The notes: generated by a model from the letters alone, not told the origin. Positions 37,781 through 46,161 are shown, counted from the stretch's first letter. The stretch: 64,000 bases of DNA from Arthrobacter sp. ISL-65 (GCF_018613795.1 NZ_JAGGPN010000038.1:216437-280436), one strand, 5' to 3'. Numbers and translations: made by a program.

Positions 37781-38490
37781 GAGCCCGCCCCCGCGTGCAC
37801 TTTGGCGTCCGCGAGGAATTCGGCGCCCGACCTGGCGTTCGCGTCGGTCTTTACGGAGCCGGCCCTGGTCCACGGTGTGAGGACCCGTTCCAGGATCACA
37901 AGCAGCGCGTCCATCACCACTGCCAGCAGCAGGATGGCGACAATTCCCACCACCACTTCGGTGACGAAGTTCCGCTGCAGCCCGTCCGTGAACAGCATCC
38001 CCAGGTTTCCCACGCCCAGCAGCGCGGCGACGCTGACCAGCGAAATGTTGCTCACCGACACCACGCGGAGGCCGGCGAACATCACGGGCAGGGACAGCGG
38101 CAGGTCGATCTGCAGGAACCGGGCGGCCGGCTTGTAGCCCATGGCGACGGCCGCCTGCCGGAGGTCGTCATCGACGGAGTCGAAGGCGTCCAGGGCCGCG
38201 CGCACCAGCAGCGCCACGGCGTAGATGGTCAGGGCGACGATGACGTTCAGGGGGTCAAGGATCCGCGTTCCCAGCAGCGGCGGGAGAATGATGAACAGCG
38301 CCAGCGACGGGATGGTGTAGAGCAGGGAGCTCACGGTGGTCACGAGCTGCCGCAGTGCGCTGTGCCGCCGCGAGAACTGTGCCAGCGGGATGGAGATCAC
38401 CAGGCCCAGGACCATCGGAACCAGGGCCAGGACCAGGTGCTGGCCGGCCCGTTCAAAGACCATGGGGCTGTTCGCCAGGAACCACTCCAT
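37777..38490 (-). CDS. Osmoprotectant ABC transporter permease 1
   Basis: 237 residues. LYTIPSLALFIILPPLLG and the EAA loop DLRQAAVAMGYKPAARFLQIDLPLS mark the OpuC-type permease. The ATG shares one base with the ATPase stop (TGATG), and its own stop overlaps the next start, so all four genes are translationally coupled. Confidence 0.9.
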   Translation of the reverse strand: MEWFLANSPMVFERAGQHLVLALVPMVLGLVISIPLAQFSRRHSALRQLVTTVSSLLYTIPSLALFIILPPLLGTRILDPLNVIVALTIYAVALLVRAALDAFDSVDDDLRQAAVAMGYKPAARFLQIDLPLSLPVMFAGLRVVSVSNISLVSVAALLGVGNLGMLFTDGLQRNFVTEVVVGIVAILLLAVVMDALLVILERVLTPWTRAGSVKTDANARSGAEFLADAKVHAGAGS

Positions 38491-39578
38491 CAGAGGGCGC
38501 CCTGCCGGGCCTGGCGTGCGGACTCGATGATGGAGAGCACCTCCGCGCCCTTGACGACGCCGGCAACCTTGCCGTCGCCGTCGACCGCAACGCCGAGCCC
38601 CGATGGGGAGGACAGCGCGGCGTCCAGGGCGCGCCGCAGGGTGTCGCCCGGCCGGAACAGGGAGCCGCCGGGGACGAGCTGGGAGTCGAGGCCGGGGCCT
38701 TCCCAGCCCAGAGGCCGCTGCTGGTCATCCACCACCAGGCGCCAGGCGTCCGCACTGGCCCTGGCATCCCCGCCCCGGGTGACCGTTTCAACGGGATGGA
38801 CCGCGACGCCGTCGGCGGTTGTGAAGGCGAGGTGCCGGAACCCGCGGTCCCGGCCCACAAAGGAAGCCACAAACTCGTTGGCCGGTGCCCGGAGGATCTC
38901 CTCCGGGGCGGCGTACTGCGCCAGCTTGCCGCCGACGGCGAAGACAGCCACCTTGTCGCCCAGCACGGTGGCCTCGTCGATGTCGTGGGTGACGAAGACG
39001 ATGGTCTTGGCCAGGTCCCGCTGCAGGCGCAGGAGCTCCTGCTGCAGTTCATCGCGCACCACCGGGTCCACGGCGCTGAAGGGCTCGTCCATCAGCAGGA
39101 CCGGCGGATCGGCGGCGAGCGCCCGGGCCACACCAACGCGCTGCTGCTGGCCGCCCGAGAGCTGCGACGGGTACCGCTTGCCCAGCGACGGAGCCAGCCC
39201 CACGACGTCGAGCAGTTCCTCCGCGCGCTTGCGGGCGTCGGCTTTGGGCACGCCGTTTAGCCTCGGCACGGTGGCGATGTTGTCTATTACGGAGCGGTGC
39301 GGCATCAGGCCGGAGGACTGCATCACGTAGCCCATGGAGCGCCGGAGCTCGGCTGCGGGCACGGAAGTGACGTCGCGCCCGCCGACCGTGATGGTCCCGG
39401 AGGTGGGCTCCACCATCCGGTTGATCATGCGCAGGGAGGTGGTCTTGCCGCAGCCTGATGGTCCTACGAACACCGTGATGGAGCCCCGGTCAATGGACAT
39501 GCTCAGCTGGTCCACCGCCGGTTGCCCGCTCTGGTACTGCTTGGTGACGCTCTGGAACTCAATCATGGCTTCGGCCAT
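38490..39578 (-). CDS. Osmoprotectant ABC transporter ATP-binding subunit with CBS domains
   Basis: 362 residues. The ABC domain has GPSGCGKTTSLRMINRM, LSGGQQQRVGVARALA and LLMDEPFSAVDP. From about residue 245 the C-terminal part resembles a CBS pair (e.g. GVAVDGDGKVAGVVKGAEVL), which in OpuA-type transporters senses ionic strength or cyclic-di-AMP. It heads the operon; the 266-bp region upstream should hold the promoter. Confidence 0.92.
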   Translation of the reverse strand: MAEAMIEFQSVTKQYQSGQPAVDQLSMSIDRGSITVFVGPSGCGKTTSLRMINRMVEPTSGTITVGGRDVTSVPAAELRRSMGYVMQSSGLMPHRSVIDNIATVPRLNGVPKADARKRAEELLDVVGLAPSLGKRYPSQLSGGQQQRVGVARALAADPPVLLMDEPFSAVDPVVRDELQQELLRLQRDLAKTIVFVTHDIDEATVLGDKVAVFAVGGKLAQYAAPEEILRAPANEFVASFVGRDRGFRHLAFTTADGVAVHPVETVTRGGDARASADAWRLVVDDQQRPLGWEGPGLDSQLVPGGSLFRPGDTLRRALDAALSSPSGLGVAVDGDGKVAGVVKGAEVLSIIESARQARQGAL

Positions 39579-39783
39579 ACCCGGCTTACCTTACTGTTGG
39601 GCGGCAACATCGGACGGTAAAGCGAATTGATCATAAGCACGCTGTTTTTGGCTGTAAAGCGCATCTTGACACAGCGTAACCAGTGCCCGAAGCAAAACCG
39701 CAGCAGGCACGGATACCGTAATCATTCGGAGACAAACACGATTGATTCGGCGCCCTCCCCCGTCCGGATGGGTGGAGGAGTTA

Positions 39784-39834
39784 TTGTCCAGAGAATGGGC
39801 GCTCGGAGGGCCTTTCGGGCCATTATCTGGACAA
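39784..39834. repeat. Long imperfect inverted repeat downstream of rsgA
   Basis: Arms of about 16 nt (39784-39799 and 39819-39834) with two mismatches frame an inner GGCC hairpin. It ends 10 nt beyond the rsgA stop. T-run placement does not favour a classic terminator for either strand. Confidence 0.5.
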
Positions 39835-39844
39835 AAACTCCAGT

Positions 39845-40807
39845 CTAGGAATGGCGGTAGCGTTCGGCGGCCCGCTGGCTCCGCCCGGCCACCACCACCT
39901 TCTGGTGCCACTCGCGCTGGTACGCCCTTCTTGCCGCAGCGTCGTGGCGCCGCTCCAGGGCGGCGAGCTCGCGCTGGAGCTTGATGTAGCTGGCCCACCG
40001 CCTCTCCTCGAGGGATCCGTCGTCGAGGGCCGCGCGGACGGCGCACCCGGGTTCTCGGTCATGGGCGCAGTCGGAGAAGCGGCACTGCTCGAAGAGCACC
40101 TGCAGGTCGCCGAACATCTCCTCCATGCCGTCCTCGGCGTCGAACAGGCCGAAGCCGCGGACGCCGGGAGTGTCCATCAGCACGGCGCCGTTGGACAGCG
40201 GCACCAGCTCCCGCGACGTCGTGGTGTGCCGCCCCCTGCCGTCGGTGGCCCGCACGTCCCCGGTGGACTGGACGTGGTGCCCCACAAGCGCGTTGATGAG
40301 GGTGGACTTCCCGGCGCCGGAGGGGCCCAGCAGGGCGAGCGTCCACCCAGGCTGCACCCGGGAGAGCAGTTCGTCGATGCCGTCTCCCTGCTCCGCGGAG
40401 GTGGTCACCACATCCACGCCGGCTGCCTGCAGGATCACCTTCCCGACGACGTCGTCGGCGATGTCCGCCAGGTCCGCCTTCGTGATGATCACCAACGGGG
40501 TGGCACCGGAATCCCAGACCGCCACGAGAGTACGTTCGAGCCTGTTGTGGCTCAGTGGACGGTCCACGGGAACAACCACGCCCACCATGTCGATGTTCGC
40601 GGCGAGGACCTGCGCCTCCGTGGACGGGTCGAAGGCACGCTTGCGGCTCAGCTCGGACGTTCGGGGAAGCACCTCGACGACGGCCGGTTCCGCAGCCCGG
40701 TTGCGGCCGAGCCAGACCCAGTCGCCGGTGGCCGGCACGGCACCGGCCGGATAGGGCAGGTGCACCAGTCCGTCGGCCGTGGCTGCGACGATCCGGTTCC
40801 GGTCCAC
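39845..40807 (-). CDS. rsgA: Ribosome small-subunit-dependent GTPase RsgA, without a canonical N-terminal start
   Basis: 320 residues from GTG 40807. Circularly permuted GTPase motifs: VIITKADLAD (G4), LLGPSGAGKSTLINALVG (G1), DTPGVRGF (G3), then a Cys/His zinc site CRFSDCAHDREPGC. It acts in late 30S maturation. The frame stays coding-like for another 38 codons upstream (to 40921; it includes a YGFTEAKAQHFAAHP stretch that fits the RsgA N-terminus) but contains no ATG, GTG or TTG before a TAA at 40931-40933. The natural start may be the ATA at 40919-40921, a mutated ATG. In many actinobacteria rsgA follows aroA; here it does not. Confidence 0.85.
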   Translation of the reverse strand: MDRNRIVAATADGLVHLPYPAGAVPATGDWVWLGRNRAAEPAVVEVLPRTSELSRKRAFDPSTEAQVLAANIDMVGVVVPVDRPLSHNRLERTLVAVWDSGATPLVIITKADLADIADDVVGKVILQAAGVDVVTTSAEQGDGIDELLSRVQPGWTLALLGPSGAGKSTLINALVGHHVQSTGDVRATDGRGRHTTTSRELVPLSNGAVLMDTPGVRGFGLFDAEDGMEEMFGDLQVLFEQCRFSDCAHDREPGCAVRAALDDGSLEERRWASYIKLQRELAALERRHDAAARRAYQREWHQKVVVAGRSQRAAERYRHS

Positions 40808-40930
40808 CCGGACGACGCGGGCGGCGGCCTCGGCGCCGCTGGCCGGATGGGCCGCGAAGTGCTGCGCCTTGGCCTCCGTGAAACCGTACTGGCTTGGGCC
40901 GGGCAGGCGCTCAGTGTTTATGGAAGGGGT

Positions 40931-41282
40931 TTAGTTTTGAAGCTGGTTGGCACGAGTGCCGGAAGAATTTTTCACTGTGAACCTCGGGTTGGCCCCGAAG
41001 CGCCGCCGGCCGGCAAAGCAGTGCGCTGTGTGCGCTGGGCTGGCTAGGAGTGGGCAGCAGCAGGGGCAGGAGTAATGAAGGTCTTTTCGAGAAGGCGCGG
41101 AGCGCGCACGAATTCTGCAATCATCAGGTCCACCTCCCCCGTACGAAGTTCATGCCAGACTGGCCGCCGCCGGACAGAAGGCCCGGGGACTCCCCCAGAA
41201 TAGCCAGCGGGGCGCCGGCTGGCTAGGGCTACCACGCTGCGGCCGGAACTCAGCCCAGGACTTTCTGTCCAAGCGAGCGAGT
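40931..41282 (-). other. Intergenic stretch upstream of rsgA
   Basis: No conserved gene is recognised in these 352 bp apart from the 26-residue candidate ORF at 41044-41124. The rsgA promoter should lie here. Confidence 0.4.
41044..41124 (-). CDS. Candidate 26-residue small protein upstream of rsgA
   Basis: A short frame (MIAEFVRAPRLLEKTFITPA..., ending AAAHS) preceded by a strong GGAGGTGG Shine-Dalgarno 6 nt upstream of its ATG. The good ribosome site is the only support. It could be a leader peptide for rsgA or an independent microprotein. No homologue is known to me. Confidence 0.35.
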   Translation of the reverse strand: MIAEFVRAPRLLEKTFITPAPAAAHS

Positions 41283-41735
41283 TCAGTCCAGCTTGCCGTT
41301 GACCGGCCGCTCCGAGAACAGGCGAAGCGCGGCGTCAACCAAGGACACCCTGTTCAGCGAACCGACATCCTGCAGCGGAATCCACGCGGCATGTGTGGTG
41401 GTGCCGTTCGTTTCGTGGGTGAGCTCCCCGCCTGTCACCCTCGCCTCATAGACCAGGCGGAGCGCCTGGAAGTCGCGGTCCGCCCCGTCCAGCCGCGAAT
41501 CCGCCGGCCAATGGCCGACGTCGATCCCGAGCATCTCGCCGATGTCGGCGTGGTACCCAGTCTCCTCGAAGACCTCACGGATGCAGCCGTCCACGGGGTG
41601 CTCGGCCAGGTCCAGCCCGCCGCCGGGCAGCGTCCAGCCTTCCTTGCCGTCCTGCTTCCAGTACGCCAGAAGGATGGCGCCGTCGCGGATGATGACCGCG
41701 TAAGCGGCGGGGCGGGTGTCGAAGAGAACGCTCAT
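41283..41735 (-). CDS. Nudix hydrolase
   Basis: 150 residues from ATG 41735. The Nudix box is complete: GGGLDLAEHPVDGCIREVFEETGY (G-x5-E-x7-REVFEETG), binding the metal for diphosphate cleavage. The N-terminus RPAAYAVIIRDGAILLAYW suggests a MutT/ADP-sugar-type sanitising or housekeeping enzyme; the substrate is not readable. TACGCT lies 6 nt before the start. Confidence 0.93.
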   Translation of the reverse strand: MSVLFDTRPAAYAVIIRDGAILLAYWKQDGKEGWTLPGGGLDLAEHPVDGCIREVFEETGYHADIGEMLGIDVGHWPADSRLDGADRDFQALRLVYEARVTGGELTHETNGTTTHAAWIPLQDVGSLNRVSLVDAALRLFSERPVNGKLD

Positions 41736-41741
41736 GGCTCC

Positions 41742-41747
41742 AGCGTA
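41742..41747 (-). promoter_or_regulatory. -10 box (TACGCT) for the Nudix gene
   Basis: TACGCT, minus strand, is 6 nt before ATG 41735. The intervening GGAGCC could also be a Shine-Dalgarno. Confidence 0.45.
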
Positions 41748-41779
41748 GACCCGCGCTATCCGCGTGCAGGCGGCCGTCC

Positions 41780-41785
41780 TAGAGT
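41780..41785 (+). promoter_or_regulatory. -10 box (TAGAGT) for the leaderless pirin gene
   Basis: TAGAGT is 6 nt before GTG 41792 with no Shine-Dalgarno. Confidence 0.5.
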
Positions 41786-41791
41786 GGGACT

Positions 41792-42880
41792 GTGACGAAT
41801 CTGGAGCTTCTCCCGCAGGAGGAAACCTGCCCGCCCGCCGGCCCGGAAACAGGAACGGGAGCCGGGCCATGCCTGCAGTTGTGGCCGGCACGCGAGGTGC
41901 CGCTGGGCGGGGTCCGCGCGATGTCGGTGCTCCGCACCCTGCCACAGCGCGGCCTGCCGACAGTGGGTGCCTGGTGCTTCCTGGACAGCTTTGGCCCCGA
42001 CCGGACGGCGATGTCCGTGCTGCCGCATCCGCACACCGGCCTGCAGACCGTGACGTGGCCGCTGGCCGGGCAGATCAGGCACCGGGACAGCGTGGGCAGT
42101 GACGTCATTGTCCGTCCGGGCGAGCTGAACATCATGACCGCGGGCCACGGCGTCTCGCACTCCGAGTTTGCCGTGCTGCCGGCGGCGGACGACGGCGGTG
42201 CCGGGCTTCCGGCGGCGGACGACGGCGGTGCCGGGCTTCCGGCGGCGGACGACGGCGGTGCCGGGCTTCCGCTGCAGCGCGGGCTGCAGCTGTGGGTCGC
42301 GCTGCCCGACGGGGAGCGGGACAGGCCCCCGGCCTTCGAGCGGCACCGCGACCTGCCCACGGTTCATGGCCCGGGCTTCACGGCCACGGTAATGGTGGGA
42401 TCCTTCGCCGGCGCTTCCTCGCCGGCCACCATGTACACCCCGATCGTCGGCGCGGACGTCAGCTGCGGCGGTGCCGCCTCCTTCCCGCTTGACCCGGCGT
42501 TCGAGCACGCCGTCCTGGTGCTCGACGGCGGCCTGACGGTGGACGGGCAGGAGATCGGCCCGGGACCGCTGGGCTACCTGGGGGCCGGGCGCGAGGTCCT
42601 GGCCGTGGACGCCCTGCCGGAGACCCGCTTCGTACTGATCGGCGGCGAGCCGCTCCACGAGGAACTGCTGATGTGGTGGAACTTCGTGGGCAGGACCCAT
42701 GAGGAGGTCGCCCGGGCGCGGGCGGACTGGGAGGCCCAGGCAGAGCTGTCCGACCCGGCTGCGGAAGGTGCCCGCTTCGGGCTGGTCCACGGCCACGGAC
42801 CGGATGCAGGCCGGGAGGCAGGCAGGATCCCCGCGCCGCCCTTGCCCGGCGTGAAACTCAGGCCGCGGACCCGGTCCTAG
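41792..42880 (+). CDS. Pirin-family bicupin protein with an in-frame triple repeat
   Basis: 362 residues from GTG 41792. The N-terminal cupin has the metal motif LPHPHTGLQTVTW and AGHGVSHSE (three His and one Glu). Residues 130-159 are three exact copies of a ten-residue unit (AADDGGAGLP register), encoded by the 30-bp tandem repeat at 42181-42270 in the loop between the first cupin strands and LQLWVALP. The C-terminal cupin follows. Some pirins have quercetinase activity; role here unknown. Confidence 0.9.
   Translation: MTNLELLPQEETCPPAGPETGTGAGPCLQLWPAREVPLGGVRAMSVLRTLPQRGLPTVGAWCFLDSFGPDRTAMSVLPHPHTGLQTVTWPLAGQIRHRDSVGSDVIVRPGELNIMTAGHGVSHSEFAVLPAADDGGAGLPAADDGGAGLPAADDGGAGLPLQRGLQLWVALPDGERDRPPAFERHRDLPTVHGPGFTATVMVGSFAGASSPATMYTPIVGADVSCGGAASFPLDPAFEHAVLVLDGGLTVDGQEIGPGPLGYLGAGREVLAVDALPETRFVLIGGEPLHEELLMWWNFVGRTHEEVARARADWEAQAELSDPAAEGARFGLVHGHGPDAGREAGRIPAPPLPGVKLRPRTRS
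42181..42270 (+). repeat. Three perfect 30-bp tandem repeats inside the pirin gene
   Basis: Units 42181-42210, 42211-42240 and 42241-42270 are identical. The length is a multiple of three, so copy-number change keeps the frame. Identity at the DNA level suggests recent slippage. Confidence 0.97.
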
Positions 42881-42920
42881 GGCACCCCGGCCTGGTTCCG
42901 TCCGGGCGTGAACGGACACA

Positions 42921-43005
42921 GCGCGAACGGACACTTGCGCGAACGGACACTTGCGCGAACGGACACTTGGGGCCCTCAGGCGGGGCCTCAAGTGTCCGTT
43001 CGCGC
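42921..43005. terminator. Repeat-built hairpin between pirin and the kinase gene
   Basis: GCGCGAACGGACACTT occurs three times in tandem (42921-42936, 42937-42952, 42953-42968), with a partial fourth copy before. Its exact reverse complement is at 42990-43005. Any of the three left arms can pair with the single right arm, and a GGGCCC / GGGGCC stem fills the loop. It lies between convergent genes and probably ends both. Confidence 0.85.
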
Positions 43006-43020
43006 TTGATTACACCAGTA

Positions 43021-43977
43021 TCAGGGCTGGTCGCGGACCAGCAGCGGGACACCGAAGACGGGGTCCTGCGCCAGGATCCGCACGTCGCTGACTCCGGCTG
43101 CGGCCAGGTGCTTCCGGAATGATTCCTGCAGCCGGACAACGTTCATGCCCAGGCCGCTGCCCAGAATGACCGGACCGTCCAGCCCCAGCTGCCGGAGGAC
43201 CTGTGCCGCCATGTCCGCCAGGTCCTTGCCCGCCTGGTCGATCAGGTCGCGGCTGACGCTGTGGCCGGCGTCGGCCGCCTCCACCACCAGCCGGGCCTGC
43301 TGCGCCCAGAAGCGCCGTCCGGTGTCCGGGGAGTGGAAGAGCGCGATCAGCTTGTTCGGGTCGTCGGTGTGGCAGGAGTCCAGCAGCGCACGGGTCAGCT
43401 CGTCCGGTTCCCGCCCCTGGTTCATGCGCCGCAGGCTGTGCCGGACGGCCTCGCGCCCCAGCCAGTAGCCGCTGCCTTCGTCGCCCAGGAGGTAGCCCCA
43501 GCCGCCGGCCCGCGCCTCGTCGCCGTCCCCATTCGCTCCCCAGGCCGCCGAGCCCGTGCCCGCAATGACTGCGACGCCGGTGCTGGCGCCGCCTGCCGCG
43601 AGCAGGAGCCGGGAGTCGTGGACCACGGTAATCCGGGCCCCCGGGGCGTGCGGCTCAATGAGGGCGGCCAGGGCGGCCGCGTCCTCATCGGTGTCGATCC
43701 CGCCGGCGCCGGCGTAAACCTGCGCCACTGGCCCCCGGCCGATTTTGGCGAAAAGCTCCGCAAGATGCGCCGCGGCTTCCGCACGGCTGACGTTCTGGAC
43801 GTTGGCGCTTCCCACGCTCTGGTCGGCTACCGGTTTCCCGTGCTCGAAGCGGACGCCCCTCGTCTTGGTGCCGCCGATGTCGAGGCCGATCACGACGTCG
43901 TTGGGCCGGGCGTCGCCGGACGCGCCCGTGCTGGACGAAACAGGGGCCGCACCGGATAGGTTGTCAGAGTTAGTCAC
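43021..43977 (-). CDS. N-acetylglucosamine-kinase-like ATPase (BadF/BadG family)
   Basis: 318 residues from GTG 43977. ASKHA fold motifs: VIGLDIGGTKTRGV (phosphate 1), VYAGAGGIDTDE, VAVIAGTGSAAWG (phosphate 2) with LLGDEGSGYWLGREAV, and GPVILGSGLGMN (adenosine). These match BcrAD/BadFG-type N-acetylglucosamine kinases. The N-terminal ~25 residues are disordered. TAATCT lies 6 nt before the start. It is divergent from the nitronate monooxygenase gene. Confidence 0.88.
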   Translation of the reverse strand: MTNSDNLSGAAPVSSSTGASGDARPNDVVIGLDIGGTKTRGVRFEHGKPVADQSVGSANVQNVSRAEAAAHLAELFAKIGRGPVAQVYAGAGGIDTDEDAAALAALIEPHAPGARITVVHDSRLLLAAGGASTGVAVIAGTGSAAWGANGDGDEARAGGWGYLLGDEGSGYWLGREAVRHSLRRMNQGREPDELTRALLDSCHTDDPNKLIALFHSPDTGRRFWAQQARLVVEAADAGHSVSRDLIDQAGKDLADMAAQVLRQLGLDGPVILGSGLGMNVVRLQESFRKHLAAAGVSDVRILAQDPVFGVPLLVRDQP

Positions 43978-43983
43978 CAGAAC

Positions 43984-43989
43984 AGATTA
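43984..43989 (-). promoter_or_regulatory. -10 box (TAATCT) for the leaderless kinase gene
   Basis: TAATCT, minus strand, is 6 nt before GTG 43977 and there is no Shine-Dalgarno. Confidence 0.55.
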
Positions 43990-44013
43990 CTGATTAGCCC
44001 CTAGGAGCCGGCC

Positions 44014-45045
44014 ATGCCCCACGCCGAGATTGATACCCGCATCATTGCAGCGCCCATGGCAGGCGGGACGTCCACGCCGGGCTTCGTCTCGGCAGTCCAC
44101 CGCGCCGGGGGACTGGGCTTTCTCGCCGCGGGGTACAAGAGTGCGGACGCGGTCAGTGCGGAGATCCGCGCCTGCCGGGACGCCGGCGTCCGGTTCGGGG
44201 TCAACGTTTTTGTGCCGGACCATGCACAGCTGAATCCCTCCCCCGATGGCGTGGCCAGGCTGGAGGAGTACCGGGGCAGCCTGGGCCGGGACGCCGGGCG
44301 CTACGGCGTGACCGTGCCGCCCCTGGTCCTTGACGACGACGATGCCTGGCAGGCGAAGATCGACCTCCTGTTGCAGCACCCGGTTGAACTGGTCAGCTTC
44401 GCGTTCGGGCTGCCCGATTCCGCAGTGGTCGAGGCGCTTCGGAAGGCGGGGTCGACGGTCCTCGCCACGGTCACCAGCCGCGCCGAGGCAGAGCTGGCAG
44501 CTGACCGAGGAGCCGACGCCCTCGTCGTCCAGCACAGCAGCGCCGGCGCCCACTCCGGTGCTTTCCTGCCCGGGACGAAACCTGGCGGCATGCCGCCGTC
44601 GACGGCTGACCTGATCCGGGAGGTGGCGGCCGCCGTCGACCTGCCGCTGATCGCCGCCGGCGCGGTGTCCGACGCCGCCGCCGTCAGGTCGGTCATTGCC
44701 GCCGGGGCGGTGGCAGCGCAGGTGGGAACGGCGCTGCTGCGGACGGACGAAAGCGGCGCGCGGCAGCTGCACAAGGACGCCCTTGGCGATGACCGCTTCA
44801 CCGAAACAACACCCACCCGCGCGTTCACCGGCCGTTACGCACGGGCACTAGTCAACGACTTTGTCCGCGACCACGGGGACGCGCCCGAGGGCTACCCCGC
44901 CATCCACCATCTGACAGCCCCCATCCGCGCGGCAGCAGCCGCTGCCGGTGACCAGGAGCGGCTGAACCTCTGGGCGGGCCAGGGCTGGCGCTCGGCCAGG
45001 ACGGGACCCGTGGCTGAGGCGGTGGCCGCGCTCCTGAACGGTTAA
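44014..45045 (+). CDS. Nitronate monooxygenase / NAD(P)H-dependent flavin oxidoreductase
   Basis: 343 residues with a TAGGAGCC Shine-Dalgarno. A TIM-barrel FMN protein: IIAAPMAGGTSTPGFVSAVHRAGGLGFLAAGY at the N-terminus, SFAFGLP, VVQHSSAGAHSG and LPLIAAGAVSD / AGAVAAQVGTALL phosphate-binding loops. It oxidises nitronates or related compounds with O2. Function is a family-level call. It is convergent with a LysR gene. Confidence 0.9.
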   Translation: MPHAEIDTRIIAAPMAGGTSTPGFVSAVHRAGGLGFLAAGYKSADAVSAEIRACRDAGVRFGVNVFVPDHAQLNPSPDGVARLEEYRGSLGRDAGRYGVTVPPLVLDDDDAWQAKIDLLLQHPVELVSFAFGLPDSAVVEALRKAGSTVLATVTSRAEAELAADRGADALVVQHSSAGAHSGAFLPGTKPGGMPPSTADLIREVAAAVDLPLIAAGAVSDAAAVRSVIAAGAVAAQVGTALLRTDESGARQLHKDALGDDRFTETTPTRAFTGRYARALVNDFVRDHGDAPEGYPAIHHLTAPIRAAAAAAGDQERLNLWAGQGWRSARTGPVAEAVAALLNG

Positions 45046-45050
45046 AGCCC

Positions 45051-45074
45051 GGCGCCGGTTAGGGCCCCGGCGCC
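45051..45074. terminator. GC-rich hairpin between convergent genes
   Basis: GGCGCCGG and CCGGCGCC form 8-bp arms with an 8-nt loop, between the oxidoreductase and LysR stops. No T-run. Confidence 0.4.
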
Positions 45075-45084
45075 AGGGGGCCGG

Positions 45085-46071
45085 TCAGGCGCCTGAGCGG
45101 GCCCGGACCAGCCCCGCAAGCAGCCCGGGCCCCTCCTCCAGCACCAACTCCCGGAAGAGCCGGACGGCGTCAGGTTCGCTCTCCCGCACGCTGCGGCGCT
45201 CCCGCCAGGCCAGGCCGATCTCGCGGTACGCCAGTTCTGATTCCAGCGCAATTTCCACCCAGCCCAGGTCGCCGGTGTCCGCAGTGACGCCGAGGCCCGG
45301 CCCGCTGCCTCCCTCCGGAGGGAGGATGCTGACACCCAACCCGGCGGACACCAGACCACGCGCGGTGTGTGAATCCTGGCTTTCAAAGGCGATCCGAGGC
45401 CTGAAGCCGGCCTCCCGGAACAGGGCCTCCGCCAGGGAGCGCAGCCCGTAGCCGGAACCGAGCGCAACGAACGGATCTTTCCGGATCTCGGCCACAGCCA
45501 CCGACTTCCGGTCCGCCAGCGGGTGCCGGTGGTGCACCACGAGCCGCAGCGGTTCCCGGTACAGCGCGGCGGAGCCGATGGTCCTGCTAGCTGGTACCAC
45601 GGGTGCGGTCAGGGCGAGATCGGCGGCGCCGGAGGAGAGTTCCGCCAGGCAGCTGTCGCGGGAGCCCTGGCGGAGATCGAACTCTGCCTGCGGATAGCGG
45701 CTCCGGAAGGCGCTGATGAGCAGGGGCAGCGTCGCCTCGCCGAACGTGTGCTGGAAGGTCACGGTGACCCGGCCGCGAACCACCTCCGATTCGTGCCGGA
45801 CAAGGTCCAGGCCGGCACGGAACTCGGCGAGCGCCGATTCCACATAGGGCAGCAGCGTCGTGGCAGCAGGTGTCAGCCGCACTCCCCTGCCGTCCCTGAC
45901 CAGCAACTCGGTCCCCACCACGGCGCTGGCGCGCGCCAGCGCGCGGCTGACGGTCGACTGCGGAACGCCGAGCAGCTCGGCGGTTTCGGTGATGTGCTGC
46001 GTCCGCCCAAGCTCCGCCAGCAGCGGCAGAATCGGCAGCAGCTGCACCAGCTGCCTGTGTTCGATATCCAC
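45085..46071 (-). CDS. LysR-family transcriptional regulator
   Basis: 328 residues. The N-terminal winged helix is HITETAELLGVPQSTVSRALARA, followed by the linker helix and two effector lobes (GRVTVTFQHTFGEATLPLLI and the VSAGLGVSILP hinge). It is divergent from an MFS exporter and the 90-bp gap carries a 28-bp dyad (46099-46126), so it probably regulates that exporter and itself. Ligand unknown. Confidence 0.92.
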   Translation of the reverse strand: MDIEHRQLVQLLPILPLLAELGRTQHITETAELLGVPQSTVSRALARASAVVGTELLVRDGRGVRLTPAATTLLPYVESALAEFRAGLDLVRHESEVVRGRVTVTFQHTFGEATLPLLISAFRSRYPQAEFDLRQGSRDSCLAELSSGAADLALTAPVVPASRTIGSAALYREPLRLVVHHRHPLADRKSVAVAEIRKDPFVALGSGYGLRSLAEALFREAGFRPRIAFESQDSHTARGLVSAGLGVSILPPEGGSGPGLGVTADTGDLGWVEIALESELAYREIGLAWRERRSVRESEPDAVRLFRELVLEEGPGLLAGLVRARSGA

Positions 46072-46098
46072 GGTTCTCCTCCGTCAATCAATCCGATC

Positions 46099-46126
46099 AT
46101 GCATGAATTATTGACGAATCATGCAT
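46099..46126. promoter_or_regulatory. LysR-type dyad operator
   Basis: ATGCATGA and its inverted partner (TCATGCAT) lie at the ends of a 28-bp near-palindrome between the divergent LysR and MFS genes. The right end touches a TTGGAT hexamer (46126-46131) that is 18 bp from the TACGCT -10 box of the MFS gene, the usual place for LysR activation. Confidence 0.7.
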
Positions 46127-46149
46127 TGGATACTAGGTCAGCATAGATC

Positions 46150-46155
46150 TACGCT
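46150..46155 (+). promoter_or_regulatory. -10 box (TACGCT) for the MFS gene at 46162
   Basis: TACGCT is 6 nt before ATG 46162, with TTGGAT 18 bp upstream as the -35. Confidence 0.6.
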
Positions 46156-46161
46156 GAAGGC

